NCBI GenBank assembly: GCA_902541315.1
Contig: CACBQF010000004.1
Coordinates: forward strand, 25,223 to 89,222
Origin: an uncultured Pelagibacteraceae bacterium
GTDB lineage: Bacteria > Pseudomonadota > Alphaproteobacteria > Pelagibacterales > Pelagibacteraceae
Reading direction: 5' to 3'
DNA: 64,000 nucleotides
Position 1 is the stretch's first letter. Every line of letters begins with the position of its first letter. The notes beneath the pieces were generated by a model. That model was given only the letters and a program-made list of their open reading frames with translations, was not told where the DNA came from and ran no database searches. Shown one piece after another: positions 1 through 9,854 of the stretch. The position numbers and the translations under genes are program-made.

Positions 1-2
1 AG

Positions 3-428
3 ACACTAGAAGGTTACCAAATTTCAAGGTTGGAACATTCACTCCAAAGTGCAACTAGAGCATATAAGAACGGGGAGAGTGAAGAAATGGTTGTAGCTGC
101 TTTATTACATGATATTGGAGATGAACTTGCTCCAATGAATCACTCTGAATATGCCGCTGCAATATTGAAACCCTATGTATCAGAGAGAACACATTGGATA
201 GTTGAAAAGCATGGGGAATTCCAAATGTTTTATTATGCTCATCATTTAGGTAAAGATAAAAATAAAAGAGATAAATATAAGGGACATAAATACTACCAAG
301 CAACTATAGACTTTTGTGAGAAATACGATCAAAATTCATTTGACCCCAATTATAAATCTCTTCCACTTGATTTTTTTAAACCAATGGTTAAAAAAATTTT
401 TTCAAGGAAACCATATTCATTTATTTAA
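3..428 (+). CDS. HD-domain protein (PhnZ/MIOX-like HD fold), 5' end outside window
   Basis: Frame stays open upstream of the listed TTG (TLEGYQISRLEHSLQSA...). Motifs LEHSLQSA, AALLHDIGD and later His/Asp residues fit an HD domain. Confidence 0.75.
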   Translation, partial: TLEGYQISRLEHSLQSATRAYKNGESEEMVVAALLHDIGDELAPMNHSEYAAAILKPYVSERTHWIVEKHGEFQMFYYAHHLGKDKNKRDKYKGHKYYQATIDFCEKYDQNSFDPNYKSLPLDFFKPMVKKIFSRKPYSFI

Positions 429-458
429 ATTTAAAATAAAATATTAATTGAAATTTAC

Positions 459-1754
459 ATGATTGATACAAAAGATGAGATAATTAAGTATTTTAAATCA
501 GGTTTTAAAGAATCCAAAAATTTTAAAATCGGAATTGAACATGAAAAATTTTTATTTGATAATAAAAGTAATAAAAGATTAGATTATTTAAAAACAAAAG
601 AGATGTTTTCTGCTCTTATTGAATTTGGCTGGAACCCAATTGTTGAACAAGATAACATCATAGGTCTTAATAAAGGTGGAAAAAATATCACTTTAGAACC
701 TGGTAATCAAATAGAGCTATCTGGTGATAAGCTTAATAACATTCATGAGGGTTGTGCAGAGTCTCAGGATTATTTATTCGAATTAAGACAAGTTACAAAA
801 AAACTTGGAATTAATATTGTCAGTGCTGGGTTCGATCCAATCTCGAAACTTAATGAAATACCTAATAATCCAAAGCAAAGGTATAAATTGATGACCAAGG
901 ATATGCCTTTGGGAGGTAACTTAAGTTTGGATATGATGTATAGAACTTGTGGAACTCAGATAAATTTAGACTACAGTTCAGAGGAAGATTTTATTAAAAA
1001 ATTTAAAATTGTTAATTCAATAGTCCCGATCTCAATAGCATTATTTGCTAATTCTTCTATAGTCGAAAAAAAACAAACAAGATACTTATCTTATCGATCT
1101 AAAGTTTGGCAAAATACCTCGAGAGGAGGATTACCGAAAATATTTTTTGATGATTTAGATTTTGAGAAATATGCTGATTTCATAATCAACTTTCCAATTT
1201 TATTTATTCAGGATGGATTAAAATATATTTCTGGCAAAAATTATAAATTCAGTCATTTTATGAACGGAGAAATAAATGAAATTAATAATAGACTTCCCTC
1301 TCAAAAGGATTTGTCTACTCATTTAAGCACAATATTTACAGAAAATAGATTAAAAAAATATATAGAAGTAAGATCTATGGATACTTGCGGATGGGATTGC
1401 TTGTGTTCAGGCCCAGCCTTTTTTGTTGGCATACTTTACGGAAATCTGAATGAAGTTTATGAATTAGTCTCTAAATGGGATAAAGATAAAATCATTAATG
1501 CTTATCTAGAAGCACCTCATAAAGGTTTCAATACTCAGTTAATGGGTAAAGATCTTTTTTATTGGTCATCAACTTTTTTAGACTTATCAAAAAAAGGGCT
1601 TGAAAAAAGGGACATTCTTAACAAAGGTGGTAGGAATGAAGTTATATTCTTAAACCATTTAAAAAAAATCATCAATAATAGAACAACAAATGCTGATCAT
1701 ATGATAAGTAAATTTTCTAAAAATGAAGATTTAAATGAATTATATGACAAATAA
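459..1754 (+). CDS. gshA: Glutamate--cysteine ligase (plant/alphaproteobacterial type)
   Basis: GIEHEKFLF, LEPGNQIELSG and MYRTCGTQINLDY motifs; followed by gshB. Confidence 0.93.
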   Translation: MIDTKDEIIKYFKSGFKESKNFKIGIEHEKFLFDNKSNKRLDYLKTKEMFSALIEFGWNPIVEQDNIIGLNKGGKNITLEPGNQIELSGDKLNNIHEGCAESQDYLFELRQVTKKLGINIVSAGFDPISKLNEIPNNPKQRYKLMTKDMPLGGNLSLDMMYRTCGTQINLDYSSEEDFIKKFKIVNSIVPISIALFANSSIVEKKQTRYLSYRSKVWQNTSRGGLPKIFFDDLDFEKYADFIINFPILFIQDGLKYISGKNYKFSHFMNGEINEINNRLPSQKDLSTHLSTIFTENRLKKYIEVRSMDTCGWDCLCSGPAFFVGILYGNLNEVYELVSKWDKDKIINAYLEAPHKGFNTQLMGKDLFYWSSTFLDLSKKGLEKRDILNKGGRNEVIFLNHLKKIINNRTTNADHMISKFSKNEDLNELYDK

Positions 1755-2670
1755 AATAGTTGCTATTCAGGGAAACCATCCAACGAATCTCAACCCTTTA
1801 ACAGATACAACTATATTCTTAGCAAATGAGATACAAAAAAAAAATTATAAAATTTTCTATTATGATCCAAAAAATTTATCGATAATAAACTCAAAAGTTT
1901 TGGCAAATGGTTTTTTTATTAAATTTGAATATAAAAAAAAAAGTTTTTTTAAAATCTTAAAAAGTAAAAAATTGGATCTTTCTAAGTGTAAATTTGTATT
2001 AATTAGGCAAGATCCTCCTTTTAACCTAGAATATATTTCATCAACTTTTATTTTAGATACAATTAAGAATAATGTTAGAATTATCAATGATCCAACTTCA
2101 ATTAGAAATGTTTCTGAAAAACTTTATTCCACTAACTTTCAAAAATTTATGCCAAAAACAATATTTACTCAGGATATTCATGAAATTAGAAGTTTTTTTA
2201 ATAGAAATAAGAAAATTGTTATAAAACCAATCCACAGTTTCAGCGGCAACGATATTCATCTTATCAAAATTTTTAGATCTAAATTTATAAATAAATTTAT
2301 AAAAAAACATGGATATGTCATGTGTCAAAAATTTTTACCTCAAATAAAAAATGGCGATAAGAGGGTGTTCATAATTAATGGCAAGGTATGTGGAGCTATA
2401 TCTAGAGTTCCAAAAAAAGGCTCTTTTTTGAGTAATATGAGTAAAGGCGCTAAGCCAGTGAATATAGATTTAACGAGAAATGAGAAGAAAATATCAAATA
2501 TTGTTGGAAAAGATTTAAAAAAAAAGAACATTTTTTTTGCTGGTATCGATTTTATTGATCAAAAACTTAATGGAGATATCAATGTTACCTCTCCTACAGG
2601 GTTGAAAACATTTTACGATCTTTCAAAAATTAATCTTGCTAAAACTTTTTGGAAAGAGCTTAAAGCGTGA
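1744..2670 (+). CDS. gshB: Glutathione synthase
   Basis: ATP-grasp protein with KPIHSFSGNDIHLI and GIDFIDQKLNGDINVTSPTGL; overlaps the gshA end. Start chosen at MTNKIVAIQGNHP (ORF track starts at 1735). Confidence 0.9.
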   Translation: MTNKIVAIQGNHPTNLNPLTDTTIFLANEIQKKNYKIFYYDPKNLSIINSKVLANGFFIKFEYKKKSFFKILKSKKLDLSKCKFVLIRQDPPFNLEYISSTFILDTIKNNVRIINDPTSIRNVSEKLYSTNFQKFMPKTIFTQDIHEIRSFFNRNKKIVIKPIHSFSGNDIHLIKIFRSKFINKFIKKHGYVMCQKFLPQIKNGDKRVFIINGKVCGAISRVPKKGSFLSNMSKGAKPVNIDLTRNEKKISNIVGKDLKKKNIFFAGIDFIDQKLNGDINVTSPTGLKTFYDLSKINLAKTFWKELKA

Positions 2671-3527
2671 AAAGTTTGACAGATCAGCAAAAAGGCTCTT
2701 TGCTTGCTTTTGTAGCTGTAATGTTTATAACACCAGATTCGTTATTTATAAGACTTTCAAATCTTGATACTTGGGGCCTAGTTTTTTATAGAGGTATCAT
2801 ACCTTTTTTCACAGTTTTTTTTGGAATGTTGTTAATTTACAAATTAAATTTTTTTAAGATTCTTTTTAATTCTGGTTTTCACGGAATAATTTATATCGCA
2901 ACTTTTAGTATAACTAATATAACTTTTGTTGTTTCAATTCAAAATACGAATGTTGCAAATACCCTTGTTATGATCGCTACTGCACCAATGTTATCTGCAA
3001 TTCTTGGCGCTATTTTTTTAAAAGAACCGCCTGATCGCAAAACATTTATTTCTATAATAATTACTTTTATCGCAATATTTTACATTTTTTTTGACTCTTT
3101 AAAGGTTGGAAATTTTTATGGAGATATTTTAGGTTTTGTAACTGCTCTTGGTTTGGCTGTAGGCGCTATAACAATTAGATCTGCTAAAACAAAAAACTTA
3201 GTGCCTGCAGCTGTAATAGGTAAATTATTTGTTGCTTCTTTTGCCTTATTTTTTATTGAGAGTTTTACACTTAAAGATAAAGATTTATTTATTGTCCCCC
3301 TAATGTGTATTTTGTGTGTTGCAATACCATTTGTACTAGTGACTATAGCCCCAAGATTTATACCTGCAGCTGAAGTTAATCTTTTTTTTCTACTAGAGAC
3401 TATTATTGGCCCTATTTGGGTCTGGGTTATTATCAATGAGCAACCTAGTGTAGAAACACTCCAGGGTGGAGCAGTTATAATTACTACCATTGCAATACAT
3501 TCATTTTTAAAATTAAGAAAAAATTAA
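2667..3527 (+). CDS. EamA/DMT-family transporter
   Basis: About 10 hydrophobic segments in two EamA-like repeats; GTGA overlap with the gshB stop. Confidence 0.88.
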   Translation: MKSLTDQQKGSLLAFVAVMFITPDSLFIRLSNLDTWGLVFYRGIIPFFTVFFGMLLIYKLNFFKILFNSGFHGIIYIATFSITNITFVVSIQNTNVANTLVMIATAPMLSAILGAIFLKEPPDRKTFISIIITFIAIFYIFFDSLKVGNFYGDILGFVTALGLAVGAITIRSAKTKNLVPAAVIGKLFVASFALFFIESFTLKDKDLFIVPLMCILCVAIPFVLVTIAPRFIPAAEVNLFFLLETIIGPIWVWVIINEQPSVETLQGGAVIITTIAIHSFLKLRKN

Positions 3528-3583
3528 ACTTGTCACAATTAAGACTTGATTTAATAATACATCGCGAATAGTTACAGCTTCTT

Positions 3584-4939
3584 ATGAACAAAGTTTTAAA
3601 AAATTCTTGGGCACTATTTTTAGGTATGGGATGTATTATGATGGCCTACGGTTTTCAGGGTTCTCTCCTAGGTGTAAGAGCAGTACAAGAAGAATTTAGC
3701 TTAACCTCGACTGGTTTCATGATGTCAGGATATTTTGTTGGCTATTTTATAGGTGCAGCAACAATTCCTAATATTATATCTAGAGTCGGACATATAAGAG
3801 TTTTTGCGGCATTTGCATCATTATCATCTTTGGTCATTTTGGTTCACTCGATAATTGTCAATCCTTTGGTGTGGTTTTTTTTAAGAGTTCTGACTGGGAT
3901 AAGCATGGTTTGTATCTATACAGTTGCTGAAAGCTGGCTTAACGATAGATCAAGTAACAAAAATAGAGGAAGTGTATTGTCTATCTACATGGTCATACTT
4001 TATGGTACAATGGGAATTGGGATGTTTTTACTAAACTTTAGCAGTCCTCTAAATTTCCAGCCTTTTATTCTAGTTTCTGTAATTACATCAGTTGCTTTAA
4101 TTCCTATTTTGCTAACTAAAAAGAAACCACCAACATTTAAAAGAATTAAAGTAATGACACTCAAAGATCTCTATCAATCATCTCCTTTTGGAATGGTAAG
4201 CTCTTTTTTTTACGGAACTATACAAGCTGCACTTTTTACTTTATTAGCCGTGTACGCAACCTCAATGAATTTTACAATATTAGAGATTTCAATTGTTACG
4301 TTTCTTCTAGCAATATCTGGAGCTATTTCTCAATTTCCGGTTGGAAAAATTTCAGATATGTATGATCGAAGAAAAGTAATTGTTTTTGCTACTTTTGGTG
4401 CGGCGGCTTTTGCAATTATAACAATTTTAGTTACTAGACAGATGTATTTACCAGGTGGACTTGCTACAAGTAAAACCTGGTTCTATATTTTCTTGGTTCT
4501 TTTTTCTTTTTGTAGTTTACCAATATTTTCTTTAATTTTAGCTCACACTAATGATTTTATACCAAAAGAAAAATTTGTAGCTGCTGGTGCAGGTCTTCAA
4601 TTTGTATTTGGTTTGGGTGCAATGAGTGGTCCATTTTTATGCTCAATATTTATGGATTTGGTCGGTCCTAATGGATTTTTTGTTTTTTTATTTTTTTTTC
4701 ATTCAGTAATTGGTTTTTTTGGGATGTATAGAATGAAAGTAAGAAAAACTGTTGAAAATCCTGACTCTCATTTTGTAGCGATGCCCCAAACAATTACACC
4801 AGCTGGAATTGAGCTAAATCCATCGACAGAACACATTGAAGAGCCTTATTCTGATAAGGTAAAGGAAATACTTGAAAGAAAAGGCGTAAAATATAAAAAA
4901 GAGTATAAACAAGTTAAAACAGATAGTGAACTAAATTGA
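3584..4939 (+). CDS. MFS transporter (YcaD-like)
   Basis: 12-TM pattern, RVLTGISMVCIYTVAESWLNDRSSNKNRG and GKISDMYDRRKV loops. Confidence 0.85.
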   Translation: MNKVLKNSWALFLGMGCIMMAYGFQGSLLGVRAVQEEFSLTSTGFMMSGYFVGYFIGAATIPNIISRVGHIRVFAAFASLSSLVILVHSIIVNPLVWFFLRVLTGISMVCIYTVAESWLNDRSSNKNRGSVLSIYMVILYGTMGIGMFLLNFSSPLNFQPFILVSVITSVALIPILLTKKKPPTFKRIKVMTLKDLYQSSPFGMVSSFFYGTIQAALFTLLAVYATSMNFTILEISIVTFLLAISGAISQFPVGKISDMYDRRKVIVFATFGAAAFAIITILVTRQMYLPGGLATSKTWFYIFLVLFSFCSLPIFSLILAHTNDFIPKEKFVAAGAGLQFVFGLGAMSGPFLCSIFMDLVGPNGFFVFLFFFHSVIGFFGMYRMKVRKTVENPDSHFVAMPQTITPAGIELNPSTEHIEEPYSDKVKEILERKGVKYKKEYKQVKTDSELN

Positions 4940-5043
4940 TTATCCCTTTCAGGTTGTAGCTTTAAAAGCCTAATTTAAATAACATTTTTTAAAATTTTTT
5001 ATTGAATAATAATTATTTCTCTAGTGAAATAATGTTTTTATAA

Positions 5044-5778
5044 ATGAAAACAAAAAAAAAAATTCGAACTAGAACAAGCAAACAAAAGCATGGACTTTCA
5101 AGGATTGCTTCCTTTACTACAAAATCTATTACCTCTGCAATATCAAATTATAAAAAAAATAAAGAACAAAACAAAATTAGGGCAATAAAATTACAAAAAC
5201 TTGAGGAAAGAACTTCACTTTTAAAAGAAAAAAAAGATTTAAAAGCCTGGGAAGACAAATTAATCAAAGAAAGTAATAAACTAAAAGTAAGTGAAGATGA
5301 AGTTAGATTAAAAGAAAAAGAAATAAAACTTAAAGATGAAAAACAAAAAATTGAGGGTGAAAGATTGGTAAGAAAAGATGAGGAATTGGTTTTGGTAGCA
5401 AAAGAGTTGAGAGAGAAAGAAAAACAATTAAAAATTAGAGAAGAAGAACAAAATAGAAAAGATATAGACTTAAAAGTGAGAGAAGATGAGTTACATCAAA
5501 GAGATCTTAGAGAACAAAGACGTAAAAATAGAGAATTAAAAAAATTGAGAGAAGAAATAGATAAAGAGAAAGAAGTTGAATATATAAAAATTAGGGAGTG
5601 GGAAGAGAAATTTGATAAAGAACAAAAACTAAAAGAACAAGAAGAGATGAGAAGAGAACAAAAGTTATTGCAAAAAGAGATGGAAAGACGTGCTAAATTT
5701 GGCAATTTAGATGATAATACTGAAAGTTCTTTGAGCCAATTAGAAAAATTTAGTATCGATAAATCAAAAGAAAATTAA
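5044..5778 (+). CDS. Highly charged coiled-coil protein of unknown function
   Basis: 244 aa; basic N-terminus followed by about 150 residues of K/E/R-rich heptad-like sequence. Confidence 0.75.
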   Translation: MKTKKKIRTRTSKQKHGLSRIASFTTKSITSAISNYKKNKEQNKIRAIKLQKLEERTSLLKEKKDLKAWEDKLIKESNKLKVSEDEVRLKEKEIKLKDEKQKIEGERLVRKDEELVLVAKELREKEKQLKIREEEQNRKDIDLKVREDELHQRDLREQRRKNRELKKLREEIDKEKEVEYIKIREWEEKFDKEQKLKEQEEMRREQKLLQKEMERRAKFGNLDDNTESSLSQLEKFSIDKSKEN

Positions 5779-5851
5779 CAAATCTTTTAATCCTAAGACA
5801 TTTAGTTTAAAATTTGCTAATTTATAATTAATATAATTTATAAAATCTTAA

Positions 5852-7225
5852 ATGAATAAGTTTACATTTATAAATCATGCAAGCTATATAGTCGAAACAG
5901 TAAATTCTATTTTACTTGTCGACCCATGGGTTGAAGGATATGCTTTTGATAAAGGTTGGGCTCTATTAGACAAGTCAACTTCAAATGAAGATTTAATTGA
6001 TTTTATAAATAACAAAATGAAAACTATCTATATATGGTTGTCTCATGAACATTCAGATCATTTTTCAATACCATTTTTGATGCTTCTTAAGAAAAAAAAT
6101 GTAAAAGCAAAATTTTTATTTCAAAAAACTTTGGATGGAAGAGTTTCTGAATTTATCAGAAAAATTGGATTTGAAGTGTTCGAGTCTAATGATAAAAAAA
6201 TAAGTATTGATCCTGAACTGTCAATAGTTATTTTTCCATTTGCTGGTGGAGACTCATATTGCTTAACTATCTTAAGAGAATGTTCAATATTGAATTTAAA
6301 CGATTGTGTAATTAACGACGAAATTGCTCTCAATCGTGTAATAACTAATGTTAATAAGTATACCTCAAAAATAGATTTGTTATTAACTCAATTTGGATAT
6401 GCAAACTGGATTGGTAATGATAACGAATCAGAATTACGTGTTTCAAGTGCAACCGAAAAATTATCACGAATAAAATTACAAGTTGAAGGTCTTCAACCTA
6501 AAAATCTTCTGCCATTCGCGTCTTTTATCTATTTTTGTGATAAGGAAAATTTTCATATCAATGATTGTCAAAATACTCCAAAAAATGTTGAAAAACTTTT
6601 TAAAAATAACAACTTTGAATGTAACTTAATTGTTTTAAAACCAATGGATCAGTTAAAGTTATCTGATGAACTTTCAATCCAATCTAAACTATTAAATGGA
6701 CCAAATATAATGTATTGGGAAAGTCTAGCTAAGAATATAAAACCTGAATTAATAAATAAATCTTTATATACACAAATAGATATTATTAATGAATACGAAA
6801 ATTACCGTAAAAAAATTTTTCAAGCTTTCTTATTTGCTCCAAATTTATTAGAAAGATTTAATTTTTTAGTTCCAATAGATATATATATAAACGATTTAGA
6901 TATTATTTTTTCGATGTCATATACTAGAAAATTAATTGTAAAAAAAGGAAAAATTAACGATGCAGATTTAAGTTTATCTTCATCTACAATGATGTTTATT
7001 TTAAAAAATGAATATGGATCTAATACTGCTCATGTAAATGGAAAATTTTATCGTTTAAAATTTGACGGTGTAAAGAAGTTTATGAGGCATTTTAGTCCTC
7101 AAGAGTATATGAAAATGGGTTATGGATTAAATCGCCCTTTCATTACATTTAAAAACGTATTTGGTAAATTAATTAGTAAGTTTTTTAATAAAAACTGGAC
7201 TATAAATCCTAGCTCCGAAAATTAA
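5852..7225 (+). CDS. Metallo-beta-lactamase-fold hydrolase, UlaG/CMAH-like
   Basis: HASYIVETVNSILLVDPWVEGYAFDKGWALL and LSHEHSDHFSIP (HxHxDH) motifs. Confidence 0.75.
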   Translation: MNKFTFINHASYIVETVNSILLVDPWVEGYAFDKGWALLDKSTSNEDLIDFINNKMKTIYIWLSHEHSDHFSIPFLMLLKKKNVKAKFLFQKTLDGRVSEFIRKIGFEVFESNDKKISIDPELSIVIFPFAGGDSYCLTILRECSILNLNDCVINDEIALNRVITNVNKYTSKIDLLLTQFGYANWIGNDNESELRVSSATEKLSRIKLQVEGLQPKNLLPFASFIYFCDKENFHINDCQNTPKNVEKLFKNNNFECNLIVLKPMDQLKLSDELSIQSKLLNGPNIMYWESLAKNIKPELINKSLYTQIDIINEYENYRKKIFQAFLFAPNLLERFNFLVPIDIYINDLDIIFSMSYTRKLIVKKGKINDADLSLSSSTMMFILKNEYGSNTAHVNGKFYRLKFDGVKKFMRHFSPQEYMKMGYGLNRPFITFKNVFGKLISKFFNKNWTINPSSEN

Positions 7226-7242
7226 TTCATTAACTTTAACAT

Positions 7243-8358
7243 TTATTGGTTAGGAAAATAGTCTTTTAAGTCACCTTTTCTATAAACATCTGCTGTACTA
7301 CAGTGAAGTCCACCCCCAAATGCATATGCATCTCTTAAATCAATCGGAATAACTTCCATCCCTAATTTATCAAGTTGCTCTGCTTGATATTTTTCGCTTT
7401 TTTCTACACAGACTGTTTTTGGATCTAAAACTAATACATTCATTGAGAGCCAAACTGAGGAGTAACAAAGAGGTGGTGGTTCATTGTGTGCCGGTTGAGC
7501 AGCATCAATTATTTCCCATCCATTTTTTTCAAAAAGTTTTCTTTGCTCCTTTGGTAATCTTCTTTGAGGGTTATTGATTATTAATCCTTCTTTAATCGGG
7601 GTAAAAGTAGCGTCTATGTGTATTGGGTATGGGTCCCCCGGAAAGTTTACAGCGTGAACTCTATGGTCTTTATAATGTCTCTTCAGCCAATCTATACCTT
7701 TTAAATTTGTAGTAAATCCATGTTGAACTATTAAATCTTTTCCAAATCTCAAAACATCTGCAGCGTCAAATAAAGGTTCCTCCTCAGTTGTTACAAAAAA
7801 TTTTTCTTCAGTCCATTGAAGTCTTTTTTCTATACCGATTTTGTCTGATAAATAATCTTTTCTATAATCAGCATCAGTCAATCTTGGCTTAGGTGCAGAC
7901 TCATGTCTCATATTTGAGTCTTCCTCATAATAACTTTTTAAAAGAGGTCGATAACATAAATACTCAAACCATCTGCATCTATAGCTCATCGTAGCTTCTA
8001 AGATTTCATTTCCTACTGTAAGAAGAACATCTCTCGGTGGCATACATCCAAACATCGTTTCTGTTTTCCAATCTGGTGTAGAAATTTTTTGATTAAAATT
8101 AATTGGCTCTGGTCTATCAACTTTGATTCCACGTTTTTCTAAAATTTTTGAAAAATTATCTAAAAGTTCATTTGCTTTATCGACAGTATCTTTTGTTCTT
8201 GGACCAAATTTTCCTCTCATGTCCGAGTCCTCTGGAACTTTTGCGTCTAAAGCGGGTTCGGGTGCAGGTATACAAGTACCATCTGCCCTACCCACTATTA
8301 CATGTTTCAATGGATCCCACTCATTCCAACTACTAACTACTGTTTTTTTTTTATCCAT
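7243..8358 (-). CDS. Glycine amidinotransferase family protein
   Basis: SSWNEWDPLKHVIVGRADG, HIDATFTPIKEGL and C-terminal FGGGLHCSTADVYRKGDL with the catalytic Cys. Confidence 0.88.
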   Translation of the reverse strand: MDKKKTVVSSWNEWDPLKHVIVGRADGTCIPAPEPALDAKVPEDSDMRGKFGPRTKDTVDKANELLDNFSKILEKRGIKVDRPEPINFNQKISTPDWKTETMFGCMPPRDVLLTVGNEILEATMSYRCRWFEYLCYRPLLKSYYEEDSNMRHESAPKPRLTDADYRKDYLSDKIGIEKRLQWTEEKFFVTTEEEPLFDAADVLRFGKDLIVQHGFTTNLKGIDWLKRHYKDHRVHAVNFPGDPYPIHIDATFTPIKEGLIINNPQRRLPKEQRKLFEKNGWEIIDAAQPAHNEPPPLCYSSVWLSMNVLVLDPKTVCVEKSEKYQAEQLDKLGMEVIPIDLRDAYAFGGGLHCSTADVYRKGDLKDYFPNQ

Positions 8359-8403
8359 TTCATCAAATAAATAGTGATTAAAATTTTTTTTTTCAATGAA
8401 ATT

Positions 8404-9309
8404 TTAATTTAATGCTATGTATCTTTTATTCCATCTCATTATCAAACTGTAATAAAAAAGAGAGATAAAAAGGAAAAATCCGCCAACTATTGTATTTGTA
8501 TTAGGCACCTCATTAATTCCAAATAAAGGAAGCCATACCCAAAAAATTCCACCAATTACTTCGGTCAATGATAATAAAGTTAACTCCGCTGCAGGAATTG
8601 CTTTTGATCCAATTGCATATAAAATCATTCCTATACACACCAAAGTTCCATGTAGCGAGAACAATGATGAGTTATAACTTGTTGAAAAAAACGGTTGGTT
8701 TTTGAGGAATATTACTGAGGCTGCTATAACAAAACAAAACAAACCAGCAATAGCTACTGTAGTAAACTTAGGTGTTTCTTTTCTCCATCTCAAAGTCACA
8801 GAAAATATTGAAAAACCAATAGAAGAGGTAATACCAAAAATAAATCCTACAATCGAATTTTTCTCACTATTTCCAACAGCCATAATTATTATTCCTATAG
8901 TAGCAATAATTATTGAAACCCATACATTTAAGCTAATTTTTTCCTTTAAAAAGAGGAATGCAAGTAGAGCAGTAAAAAATGGCATTGCAGCCAAGCATAG
9001 TAAAGTGATAGCCGCGCTAGTATTTGTAATAGAGTAAATAAACGAAATCATTGCTACGCCTAATCCACAACCACCAATCAATCCTGATTGACCTACTTTT
9101 TTATAATTTTTATAAAAATTTTTACCTTCTTCAAAATATAAATAAAGATTCAAAAGAATAAAAATTGTTAAACCACGTCCAAAGATATACTGCCACGGCA
9201 CTAAGTTAGGATCATCCATATATCTTACTACTAACGGACCAAATGACCAGATAAGACCAGCAAATAATACAATAGGTATTGCTATTTTATCATTTTTAAG
9301 TTCTATCAT
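8404..9309 (-). CDS. EamA/DMT-family transporter
   Basis: 10-TM two-repeat topology; GSKAIPAAELTLLSLTEVIGGIFWVWL motif. Confidence 0.88.
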   Translation of the reverse strand: MIELKNDKIAIPIVLFAGLIWSFGPLVVRYMDDPNLVPWQYIFGRGLTIFILLNLYLYFEEGKNFYKNYKKVGQSGLIGGCGLGVAMISFIYSITNTSAAITLLCLAAMPFFTALLAFLFLKEKISLNVWVSIIIATIGIIIMAVGNSEKNSIVGFIFGITSSIGFSIFSVTLRWRKETPKFTTVAIAGLFCFVIAASVIFLKNQPFFSTSYNSSLFSLHGTLVCIGMILYAIGSKAIPAAELTLLSLTEVIGGIFWVWLPLFGINEVPNTNTIVGGFFLFISLFYYSLIMRWNKRYIALN

Positions 9310-9451
9310 TTAACAATATTTAAATCTAATTTATTTCAACTACAACAAAAATAGATATTGTAGGAAAAGAATTTTTTCTATTATTATTGTTTTTTTTTGT
9401 ATTTAGAGAGCCAACTGCAAGATTTATACTTTATAATGTATATATAAATAT

Positions 9452-9850
9452 ATGAATTTAGAAATAATTAGTATTGCTGCTGACACAAAAAATAATAAAG
9501 ATATTAAAAATCATACGCACTTCATAAAGTTAAAAAACTCTGTATGTGGAGATGAAATTCAACTAAAGCTGATAATAAAAGGAAATAAAATAACTAATAT
9601 TGGTTATCAAACCGAGTCTTGTATATACTGTCAAGCATCTGCAAGTTTATTATCAAAAATTTCTATGAATAGTAAAAAAGTTAAGATTATGAAATTGTGT
9701 GTTGAAGCAAAATCATTTTTTAATAAAGATGAAAAAAATTTAAATAGAAATTTGAAACTATTTTCAAAATTGTTTGTAAAAGAGAATTACTCTCGAAAAG
9801 ATTGTATATTATTACCTTTTAAAGCTATGGAAAAGATAGTATCAAATTAA
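9452..9850 (+). CDS. SufU/NifU-N-like iron-sulfur scaffold protein
   Basis: SVCGDEIQLKL, CIYCQASASLLSK and a third Cys (RKDCILLPF). Confidence 0.75.
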   Translation: MNLEIISIAADTKNNKDIKNHTHFIKLKNSVCGDEIQLKLIIKGNKITNIGYQTESCIYCQASASLLSKISMNSKKVKIMKLCVEAKSFFNKDEKNLNRNLKLFSKLFVKENYSRKDCILLPFKAMEKIVSN

Positions 9851-9854
9851 GTTT

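Noticed and set aside
3116-3490. 124-aa minus-strand ORF inside the EamA gene
   Set aside because: Mirror-frame ORF opposite a confident membrane protein; no domain features. Same for other antisense ORFs (e.g. 8123..8374, 8702..9037, 29615..29974, 37688..38182, 38788..39273, 40147..40482, 42127..42456, 47...-type short ones).
9310-9451. AT-rich 142-bp gap as a possible regulatory RNA
   Set aside because: Only poly-A/T tracts and weak complementarity; divergent promoter region is the simpler explanation.
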